In this document: in pieces, positions 51,759 to 61,000 of the stretch | Numbering within the stretch: position 1 is the stretch's first letter | Layout of the letters: the number at the start of each line of letters is the position of its first letter | From: Nostoc sp. KVJ3 | Lineage (GTDB): Bacteria > Cyanobacteriota > Cyanobacteriia > Cyanobacteriales > Nostocaceae | Direction: 5' to 3' | DNA length: 64,000 nt | Assembly (NCBI RefSeq): GCF_026127265.1 | Contig: NZ_WWFG01000001.1 | Span: 1,494,501 to 1,558,500, forward strand | Translations under genes and position numbers: made by a program | The notes under the pieces: model-generated | Database searches by the model: none | Told to the model about the DNA's origin: nothing | What the model saw: only the letters and a program-made list of their open reading frames with translations

Positions 51759-54700
51759 ATGAGCGCAAAAGTTGATGGAACTGTAACGATCGCTGGCTAC
51801 GAAATTATAGAGCAATTATATTCAGGTTCTCGCACCCAAGTGTATCGGGCAACAAGACAATGCGATCGCCAGGCAGTCGTCATCAAGCTCTTAAAACGAG
51901 AATATCCCAGTTTTAGCGAATTAATCCAGTTTCGTAATCAGTATGCGATCGCTAAAAACCTAGATATTCCCAGCATCATCAAACCCTACAGCTTAGAACC
52001 CTATGGCAACGCCTATGCCCTAGTGCTAGAAGATTTTGGTGGCATTTCCTTACGAGAATTTACCCAAAGACGACCACTAACTTTAGAGCAATTTCTTCCC
52101 ATTGCACTACAACTAATAGACACACTACACCAGTTGCATCAACAGCGCGTCATTCACAAAGACATCAAGCCAGCCAACATCCTGATTCATCCTGAAACCG
52201 GAGAAATTAAGCTAATTGACTTCAGTATTGCCTCACTTCTACCACGAGAAACCCAGGAAATTCAAAGTCTTAAAGGACTGGAGGGAACACTGGCCTATCT
52301 GTCGCCAGAACAAACTGGACGGATGAACCGAGGGATTGACTACCGCAGCGATTTCTATTCATTAGGTGTAACTTTCTTTGAACTACTGAGCGGACAACTG
52401 CCTTTTGCATCTCCCGATCCGATGGAGTTGGTGTACTGCCATATCGCTAAACAGCCTAATTCTGTCTGTAATCTCAACTCGCAAATCCCCTTGATGTTGG
52501 GGGAAATTATTCGGAAATTGATGGCGAAGAACGCCGAAAATCGCTATCAAAGTGCGATGGGACTCAAATATGACTTAGTGACTTGTATAGAACAATGGCA
52601 AGCAATCAGTAAACATACTTGGTTTGATTTAGGACAGCGCGATATCAGCGATCGCTTTCTCATCCCGGAAAAACTCTACGGTAGAGAACAGGAAGTAGAA
52701 ACACTGCTAGAGGCATTCGGACGGGTTGCTAATGGTGCATCAGAATTAATGCTGGTGGCTGGCTTCTCCGGCATTGGTAAAACTGCCGTGGTAAATGAAG
52801 TACATAAGCCCATTGTCCGGTGGAACGGCTACTTTATCAAAGGGAAGTATGACCAGTTCAATCGCAATATTCCTCTGTCTGCCTTTGTGCAAGCTTTCCG
52901 CGACTTGATGGGACAGTTACTCACCGAAAGCGATACCCAATTAGAGCAGTGGCGAAACAAAATTCTGTCTGCAATATCTGAAAGTGGACAGGTGATAATT
53001 GAAGTAATTCCAGAATTAGAAGAGATTATTGGGAAGCAAGCATTAGTACCAGAACTATCGGGCAGTGCTGCACAGAATCGGTTTAATCTGTTATTTGTAA
53101 AATTTATTCAGGTATTCACCACACCAGAGCATCCCTTGGTGGTGTTCCTCGATGATTTGCAGTGGGCAGATTCAGCATCCCTCAATTTAATGAAGCTGTT
53201 GATGGGTGAAACCTTGAAGGGCTATCTGTTCATAATTGGCGCATACCGCAATAACGAAGTGTTTGCGGCTCATCCGTTAATGCTGACTCTGGAAGAGATT
53301 GAGAAGGTGGCGACGGTTAACACTTTAACCCTAACGAGCTTGAGTCAATCTGATGTGAACCATTTAATTGCAGATACATTGAGTTGTTCAACAGAAGTTA
53401 TCCTGCCGTTAACTGAGCTAGTTTATCAAAAAGCCAAAGGCAATCCGTTTTTTACAACCCAGTTTCTCAAGGCATTACATGAGGAAGGACAAATTACCTT
53501 TGATTGGGATAAAGGTTTCTGGCAGTTTGATGTGGCACTTATGCCCATACGCACAGCAACTTGTCTTCAGACATCGCTGGGACTAACGGATGATGTCGTT
53601 GAGTTTATGGCAATTCAACTGCAAAAGTTACCGCCCAAAACTCAGGAAATTCTGAAATTGGCGGCGTGTATCGGTAATCAGTTTGATTTAAGTACGTTGG
53701 CGATCGCTTCTGAACAGTCTCAAACCCAAACAGCAGTGGTTTTGTGGAAGGCGTTGCAAGAAGGATTAATTCTGCCACACAGTAATATTTATAATATTTA
53801 TGATATTTATCAAGAGTCAGAGGAATCTGTTACTGCTTCCGATTCTTGGATTCTAGATTCTGGCTCCTGTATTTATAAATTTTTGCACGATCGCGTCCAA
53901 CAAGCAGCATATTTTCTGATCCCAGAGGAGCAAAAACAGGCAACTCATCTAAAAATTGGCCAATTACTCCTGAGTAACACCCCCCAAAGTAACTGGGAAG
54001 AACGTATTTTTGAAATTGTCAGTCAGCTTAACGTTGCGGCTGAATTGATCGCCCAACCAGCAGAACGTCAAGCATTGGCGCAATTTAACCTGATGGCAAG
54101 CCGCAAGGCTAAAACAGCGATCGCCTACACTGCTGCCTGTAAATATGCCAAGGTGGGTATTGGGTTACTCGCCCAAAACAGTTGGCAACATCAGTATGAG
54201 TTGACCCTAGCACTCCATCAAGTTGCCACAGAAGCCGCCTATTTAAGCGGTGATTTAGATCGGATGGTAGATTTTGCCCGTCTTGTCTTAAAGCACGCCA
54301 AAACCCCATTAGATCAAATCAGCGTTTATGAGGTGAAGATTGAGGCATTTACTACCCAAGGTCAGTTTGCCCAAGCGATCGCAGCAGCACTTGCCATCTT
54401 AAAACAATTGGGAGTGGAATTGCCCACAGCGCCTACCCAGTCAGACGTGGCAGAGGCCTTTCGTAGCGTCTCAGATGTGATTGGAGAACGCTTACCTGGC
54501 GAATTACTCAACCTCAGCGAAGCAGTGGATGCAAACATCCTGGCGGCGGCTCGAATTTTGACATCGGTAGCACCCTGTGCCTATTTGTATCGGCCAGTGC
54601 TGTATTTACTCGTGGTCTTAAAAAAGGTTTATCTGTCCGTCGTGTATGGTAATGAATCAACCTCGACCTTTAGCTATGCCTCTTATGGAATATTGATGTG

Positions 54701-57700
54701 TGGTGGATTCGGAAAGGTTGAATTAGGTTATGAATTCGGTCAGTTAGCCCTCGACTTGCGATCGCGTTATCAAAATTCTGAATTGAAGGGGAAAACTTTA
54801 TTATTAGTCTATGTATACACAAGGCATTGGAAAATACACCTGCGTGAGCTATTAAACCCCTTACAGATTGCCTATTCTAGTTGCTTAGATGTGGGAGATT
54901 TGGCTTTCGCGGGTTACTCTGCGTATAACTACGGTTTTTATTCCTATTTTGCTGGACAGAACTTAACGCAACTAGAGTCGGAAGTTGCCGGATATTGTGA
55001 ATCGCTCAAGCATCTCAAGCAAAATTTAGCATTAACCTATTGCCAGTTAAATCGACAAATTCTGCTGAATTTAATCGGGGATGGGGATGATGTTGTGGTG
55101 TTGAGCGGTGCAGCTTACAATGAACAGCATCAACTTTCATTATCTGAAACAGCTGGCGATCGCACCGGATTAGCATTGCTGTGGATTAACAAACTGGTTG
55201 TATCTTATCTGTTTTCAGAGTTTGAACAAGCTGTAGAACAGGCTAGGCAAGCAAGACAATATCTAGATTCTATCCTTGCTTTTTTATATGTACCCGTCTT
55301 TCATTTCTATGAGTCTTTAGCCCAGCTAGGATGGTTCGGGCAACTCTCAGCCCCAGAACAGCAGCACGTATTGAAATGTATCGCTACTAACCAAGAAAAA
55401 CTCAACTACTGGGCAGCCCATGCACCGATGAATTTTCGCCACAAATTTGATTTGGTGGAAGCCGAAAAGTATCGAGTCTTGGGCAATCGAGCCGAAGCAA
55501 TAGAATATTACGATCGCGCCATCCAAGGAGCCAAAGAACAAGGCTACATCCAAGAAGAAGCACTTGCTAATGAACTAGCTGCCAAATTTTACCTCCACTG
55601 GGGCAAAGAGCAGATTGCTCAGTCATATATGACCCAAGCTTACTATAACTATGCTCGTTGGGGTGCTAAAGCCAAAGTCGCCAACCTAGAAAAACACTAT
55701 CCCCAGTTACTCGCCCACATCCTCAAGTCAACCCATTCTCACCTCTCCACTAACGAAACTATTTTCGCCTTGGGGGGTGTAATCTCCAACAGTTCTACAA
55801 ATTCCAGTAGTAGCAGCGTTTCTGCTGCTCTAGATTTAGCTGCTATTCTCAAAGCTTCTCAAACCCTTTCCGCTGAAATCGAACTCGAAAAACTGCTCTC
55901 GACATTGCTGCATATCGTCATTGAAAATGCCGGAGCCGATAAATGTGTGTTCATGTTTTTGGAGTCAGGTCGTTTACTAATTCAGGCTTTAGCACAGCTT
56001 TCCCTTAGCCCTATAGAGAACGAGGAAATTGCCAGAGTTGATTTTTATCCAATGTTGCTCAACCCGCAGTCTCTTGAAGACTCTGTTGATGTGCCAGTTG
56101 GCTTAATTAATATCGTCAAACGCAGCTTAAAACCAGTAGTAATTATTGATGGCAGGGTGCATCCGCAATTCATCAACGATCCCTACATTCAGCAACAACA
56201 ACCCAAAAGCATCTTATGCAGCCCGATTTTGTATCAAGGTAAGTTGTTAGGTATTTTATATCTGGAAAATAACCTAGCAACCGGAGCATTTACAAGCGAT
56301 CGCGTCGAACTACTAAACTTGCTTTGCGCTCAAGTTGCCATCTCTTTAGAAAACGCCCGACTCTATGCCCAAGAACAGGAAAAATCCCAATCATTACAAA
56401 CATCACTAGCACAATTAAAGCAAACCCAAGCATCTCTAGCCAAGGAACGAGAGTTTTTAAATGCCATTATTCATAACATTACAGATGGGATTGTTGTTTG
56501 TGATGCTAATGGCAAATTGATCCTATTCAACAAAGCAACTCGTGAGTTTCATGGCTTACCAGTAGAATCATTAGCAGCAGAAGAATGGGCAGAACACTTC
56601 GATCTCTATCAATCTGATGGTCAAACACCCCTGTCAACAACAGAAATTCCTTTGTTTCGCGCCTTGCAAGGGGAAATAGTCAAAAATGCCGAAATGGTCA
56701 TTGCACCGAAGTATGGTTCTAAGAGAATTTTGTTAGCTAGCGGACAAGCAATCTTCGATCCTTGGGGTAACAAAGCTGGTGCGGTAGTTGTCATGCGAGA
56801 TATTAGCGATGCCTATCGACAGGCTATGCAACGCAAACAATCAGAACTTGATTTACAGCAAGCGCTAACTGATTTACAAAACGCCCAATTACAAATAATT
56901 AAAAGTGAAAAAATGTCAGCACTGGGTAATTTAGTTGCTGGTGTGGCTCATGAAATGAATAATCCCCTTGGTTTTATTGCCGCCAGTCTTCAACAACTGA
57001 AACCCATCATTACTAATATTGTTGAATATCTCAAACTATATCAAGCAAGTTTACCCAATAAAAATGATAAAATTATAGGCCGTTCAGAAATCGACTTAGA
57101 GTACAGCTTAGAAGATTTACCTAATCTAATTGATTCCATGACTATAGCGTGCGACAGACTCAAAAATATCAGCACCAGTTTAAGAACTTTCTCCCGTGCC
57201 GACAAAGATTATAAAGTGCCATATAATATTCATCAAGGCATTGGTAGCACAATTTTAATTTTGAAACACCGTCTCAAAGCAAATGAAAAACGTCCAGCGA
57301 TTGAAGTAGTTACAAACTACGGTAAATTACCTGAAATAGAATGTTTTCCTGGTCAACTAAATCAGGCATTTATGAATATTTTAGCCAATGCAATTGATGC
57401 CTTAGATGAGTCAAATGCTGGGATAGGTATATTAGAAAAAAAAGTAAATCCTAGCAAAATTACAATTACAACCTCAATCAGTAATAATTATATCAAAGTT
57501 GCTATTGCTGACAATGGTCATGGAATGAGCGAATTAGTTAAACAAAAAATATTTGATCGTTTTTTTACTACTAAATTTGTGGGCAAAGGTACAGGATTAG
57601 GACTAGCGATCGCTCGAAAAATCATTGAAGAAACCCACAATGGCAAATTGAGTTGTAACTCAATTATAGGCAAGGGAACAGAATTTATTATTGAACTTCC

Positions 57701-57707
57701 GGTGTAA
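51759..57707 (+). CDS. Giant Ser/Thr kinase - AAA ATPase - GAF - PAS - histidine kinase
   Basis: A 1982-residue signalling protein. Order: Ser/Thr kinase (about 10-280) with VVIKLLK, HKDIKPANIL (about 132) and DFS in place of DFG; AAA/NACHT-like ATPase (about 300-560) with Walker A GFSGIGKT (about 333) and Walker B VVFLDDLQWAD; a large helical, TPR-like middle (about 700-1340); GAF (about 1366-1540); PAS (about 1566-1690); HisKA with H1731 (GVAHEMNNP) and HATPase (GTGLGLAIA). Such proteins are a hallmark of filamentous cyanobacteria and combine two kinds of phosphotransfer in one chain. It heads a tandem array of three homologues. Confidence 0.92.
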   Translation: MSAKVDGTVTIAGYEIIEQLYSGSRTQVYRATRQCDRQAVVIKLLKREYPSFSELIQFRNQYAIAKNLDIPSIIKPYSLEPYGNAYALVLEDFGGISLREFTQRRPLTLEQFLPIALQLIDTLHQLHQQRVIHKDIKPANILIHPETGEIKLIDFSIASLLPRETQEIQSLKGLEGTLAYLSPEQTGRMNRGIDYRSDFYSLGVTFFELLSGQLPFASPDPMELVYCHIAKQPNSVCNLNSQIPLMLGEIIRKLMAKNAENRYQSAMGLKYDLVTCIEQWQAISKHTWFDLGQRDISDRFLIPEKLYGREQEVETLLEAFGRVANGASELMLVAGFSGIGKTAVVNEVHKPIVRWNGYFIKGKYDQFNRNIPLSAFVQAFRDLMGQLLTESDTQLEQWRNKILSAISESGQVIIEVIPELEEIIGKQALVPELSGSAAQNRFNLLFVKFIQVFTTPEHPLVVFLDDLQWADSASLNLMKLLMGETLKGYLFIIGAYRNNEVFAAHPLMLTLEEIEKVATVNTLTLTSLSQSDVNHLIADTLSCSTEVILPLTELVYQKAKGNPFFTTQFLKALHEEGQITFDWDKGFWQFDVALMPIRTATCLQTSLGLTDDVVEFMAIQLQKLPPKTQEILKLAACIGNQFDLSTLAIASEQSQTQTAVVLWKALQEGLILPHSNIYNIYDIYQESEESVTASDSWILDSGSCIYKFLHDRVQQAAYFLIPEEQKQATHLKIGQLLLSNTPQSNWEERIFEIVSQLNVAAELIAQPAERQALAQFNLMASRKAKTAIAYTAACKYAKVGIGLLAQNSWQHQYELTLALHQVATEAAYLSGDLDRMVDFARLVLKHAKTPLDQISVYEVKIEAFTTQGQFAQAIAAALAILKQLGVELPTAPTQSDVAEAFRSVSDVIGERLPGELLNLSEAVDANILAAARILTSVAPCAYLYRPVLYLLVVLKKVYLSVVYGNESTSTFSYASYGILMCGGFGKVELGYEFGQLALDLRSRYQNSELKGKTLLLVYVYTRHWKIHLRELLNPLQIAYSSCLDVGDLAFAGYSAYNYGFYSYFAGQNLTQLESEVAGYCESLKHLKQNLALTYCQLNRQILLNLIGDGDDVVVLSGAAYNEQHQLSLSETAGDRTGLALLWINKLVVSYLFSEFEQAVEQARQARQYLDSILAFLYVPVFHFYESLAQLGWFGQLSAPEQQHVLKCIATNQEKLNYWAAHAPMNFRHKFDLVEAEKYRVLGNRAEAIEYYDRAIQGAKEQGYIQEEALANELAAKFYLHWGKEQIAQSYMTQAYYNYARWGAKAKVANLEKHYPQLLAHILKSTHSHLSTNETIFALGGVISNSSTNSSSSSVSAALDLAAILKASQTLSAEIELEKLLSTLLHIVIENAGADKCVFMFLESGRLLIQALAQLSLSPIENEEIARVDFYPMLLNPQSLEDSVDVPVGLINIVKRSLKPVVIIDGRVHPQFINDPYIQQQQPKSILCSPILYQGKLLGILYLENNLATGAFTSDRVELLNLLCAQVAISLENARLYAQEQEKSQSLQTSLAQLKQTQASLAKEREFLNAIIHNITDGIVVCDANGKLILFNKATREFHGLPVESLAAEEWAEHFDLYQSDGQTPLSTTEIPLFRALQGEIVKNAEMVIAPKYGSKRILLASGQAIFDPWGNKAGAVVVMRDISDAYRQAMQRKQSELDLQQALTDLQNAQLQIIKSEKMSALGNLVAGVAHEMNNPLGFIAASLQQLKPIITNIVEYLKLYQASLPNKNDKIIGRSEIDLEYSLEDLPNLIDSMTIACDRLKNISTSLRTFSRADKDYKVPYNIHQGIGSTILILKHRLKANEKRPAIEVVTNYGKLPEIECFPGQLNQAFMNILANAIDALDESNAGIGILEKKVNPSKITITTSISNNYIKVAIADNGHGMSELVKQKIFDRFFTTKFVGKGTGLGLAIARKIIEETHNGKLSCNSIIGKGTEFIIELPV

Positions 57708-57849
57708 AATTTTGCAGTCGTTTATCAACAACTCAATAGATCGCAATCCTCAATAATTCTTAAACTTCTTTCCTTCTTCTCTGGGCGGCTTCTCTGCGAG
57801 ACGCTATGCGTTGGCGGTTCGATAATTCTCACAAATTCTAAGAATTATA

Positions 57850-57940
57850 GGACTGACGCAAAAGGACGCGCTGTAGGGGCAATTCATGAATTGCCCCTAC
57901 CATAGAATCAGGGTTTTAGATATTGTTTGCGTAAGTCCTA
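57850..57940. mobile_element. MITE-like element, AGGACTTACGCAAAA family, copy 4
   Basis: 91 bp with ends AGGACTGACGCAAAA (57850-57864) and TTTGCGTAAGTCCT (57927-57940). It is nearly the reverse complement of copy 2 (38102-38192), sharing the central 26-bp palindrome and the ACCATAGAATCAGGG stretch. Confidence 0.87.
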
Positions 57941-58028
57941 AATTAAAAGTTAGAGATTCCCGACTTCATCAAAATTGTCAGTAATCTTGTCTCTCATGGC
58001 TGATTTATGATTGCTATATCTGGGAACA

Positions 58029-58055
58029 CTAAATCTGAAAGTCTTCAGAATTTAG
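58029..58055 (+). promoter_or_regulatory. Conserved hairpin at the start site of giant kinase 2
   Basis: CTAAATCTGAA and TTCAGAATTTAG fold into an 11-bp stem with one bulge, ending five bases before the ATG, where a ribosome-binding site would be. A counterpart with a shifted bulge precedes the third kinase (63628-63654). No Shine-Dalgarno sequence is visible at either gene. Confidence 0.45.
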
Positions 58056-58059
58056 CTAT

Positions 58060-61000
58060 ATGGTAAGCACTCTAGCCAGTATTCCCGGATATCAAATAAG
58101 CGAACAACTCTACAATGGTTCTAGAACCCTAGTTTATCGGGGTTATCAGGAGACTGACCACAAACCTGTAGTAATTAAACTGCTGAAAAATCCTTATCCG
58201 GGTTTGGGCGAATTGGTACAGTTTCGCAATCAGTATACCATTGCCAAAAATCTCAACTCACCCCTAATTATCGCCACCTATAGCCTAGAACCCTACCAAA
58301 ATGGCTATGCGCTGGTGATGGAAGACTTTGGGGGGATTTCTTTAAAAGATTATTTCACCCGTGTAGAGACATTGCATACAACGTCTCTAGAGGAGTTTTT
58401 AGAAATAGCGATCGCACTCTGCAATACCTTAGATATACTCTATCGCGAGCGGATTATTCATAAGGATATTAAACCCAGCAATATTTTAATTAATCCTGAA
58501 ACCAAACAAGTTAAATTAATTGACTTTAGTATTGCATCTTTATTGCCACGAGAAACCCAAACCATCATCAGTCCCAACATTTTAGAGGGAACACTCGCTT
58601 ATATTTCTCCAGAACAAACTGGCAGAATGAATCGCGGCATTGACTACCGGACTGACTTCTATTCTCTGGGTATAACTTTCTACGAACTACTGACAGGTGA
58701 AGTACCATTTTTATCAAATGATGCGATGGAATTGGTGCATTGTCATATTGCCAAGCCAGCGCCTTTACTACATACAATTAATCCCCAAATCCCATCTGTA
58801 CTATCAGAAATTGTCAAAAAACTGATGGCAAAAAATGCTGAAGATCGCTATCAAAATGCATTAGGATTAAAATTTGATTTAGAGAATTGTTTGACTCAGT
58901 TACAAGAAACTGGTGTGATTGGTGATTTTGAGATTGCACGAAGGGATGTGTGCGATCGCTTCATCATCCCCGATAGATTATATGGACGAGAAACCGAAGT
59001 AGAAACGCTACTTCAAGCATTTGAAAGAGTCAGCCTTGGTGCAACAGAAATGATGCTGGTTGCGGGGTTTTCCGGTATTGGTAAAACTGCTATTGTCAAC
59101 GAAGTTCATAAACCCATTGTTAGACAACGCGGTTATTTTATCAAAGGGAAATTTGACCAATTTCAACGGAATATTCCCTTTAGTGCATTTGTGCAAGCAT
59201 TTCGGGATTTAATGGAGCAATTATTAACAGAAAGTGATGCCCAAATTCAGCAATGGAAAACAAATATTTTAGAAGCTGTTGGGGAAAATGGACAGATAAT
59301 TATTGAAGTCATCCCCGAATTAGAAATAATTATTGGTCAACAAACACCAGCGCCAGAATTATCAGGAATAGCTGCCCAAAATAGATTTAATTTATTATTC
59401 CAAAAATTTACCCAAGTCTTTACAAGTGCTGAACATCCATTAGTGATATTTTTAGATGATTTGCAATGGGCAGATTCAGCCTCACTGAAGTTAATAGAGT
59501 TATTAATGGCTGATACCGGTCATCTTTTCTTAATTGGCGCATATCGTGATAATGAAACGGCACTTGCTTCTCCTGTCGGAGATGCTACGCGAACAAGCCG
59601 GGAAACCCGTCCAACGCAGTGCCTCGTCAATCCAGCACACCCGTTAATGTTGACCTTGAGCGAAATTGTCAAAACCCAAGCAAAGATTAATACAATCACT
59701 TTAACTCCCCTCAGTCAAAATCAAGTGAATCAGTTAGTTGCTGATACACTTAAATGTTCAGAAACTTTGGCATTATCTCTTTCTGAATTAGTGTATCAAA
59801 AAACTCAAGGTAATCCATTTTTTGCTACCCAGTTCCTCAAAACATTGCATCAAGATAGGCTGATTCAATTTAACTTTGACTCAAGCTGTTGGGAATGTGA
59901 CATAACACAAGTAAGTCAGCAAGCGCTTACAGATGATGTAGTTGAATTTATGGCATTGCAGTTAGAAAAACTACCATTATCTACACAGAATGTTCTGAAG
60001 TTAGCAGCTTGTATTGGCAATCAGTTTGATTTAGCTACTTTGGCAATTGTTTTAGAAAAATCAGAGATAGAAACGGCTGACTATTTATGGAAAGCGTTGC
60101 AAGAAGGATTAATTTTACCGATTACTGATGTTTATAAATTTTATTATGATTCACTGCGGCAAGGTGAAGCGCATATCTCATTAGAAAATAGCGAACAAAT
60201 GACAGTTACTTATAGGTTTTTACATGATCGAGTCCAACAAGCTGCCTATACACTGATTCCTGACGACAAAAAAACAGCAACTCATTTAAAAATCGGACAG
60301 TTACTCCTAGAAAATTTCTCCGAGATGAATCAAGAGGAAAAACTGTTTGATATTATCCTTCACTTAAATCTAGGACAAGCCTTAATTACTCAAGTGAGCG
60401 ATCGCCAAGCATTAGCTCAACTTAACTTAAAAGCTGGAATCAAGGCAAGAAATTCTACAGCTTACGCCGCAGCAAGGGTATATGTGCAAACGGGGATTGA
60501 GTTACTCACAGCCAACTGTTGGCAAAGTCAGTATGAATTAACCCTCAATCTCTATATTGCTGCTGCCGAAGTTGCCTATTTAAATGCTGACTTTGAAAGT
60601 ATGGAACATCTTGCTGGATTGGTGTTGCAATCGGCGCAGACAATTTTAGACAAAATCAAAATTTACGAAATTCAAATCGCTGCCCAGACAGCCCAGAGTC
60701 GAATGTTAGAAGCGATCGCAGTGGGTAGAGAGGCGTTACGGCAATTGGGGGTTGAATTACCCAACGAACCTGACGAAGCCAGTATTGGCAAAGCAATACA
60801 AACCCTTGTCAGTCAACTCCAGGGTAGAAGAATTGAAGAATTGAGCGAACTGCCCATAATGACAGGTAGCACAACTCAGGCAGCTATGCAACTGTTAGCA
60901 ATCTTATTACCAGCTATTCTCCAGGGAATGCCGGCTTTATTGCCGCTGTCGAGTGCGACGATGGTAAGTTTATCACTCCAGTTTGGGAATACAGCAGCAT

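Larger units (their letters stand above)
57708..58059. other. Intergenic region between the first two giant kinases
   Basis: No gene. It holds a dispersed repeat (about 57783-57815), a 91-bp miniature element (57850-57940) and, just before the next start, a hairpin at 58029-58055. Confidence 0.65.
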
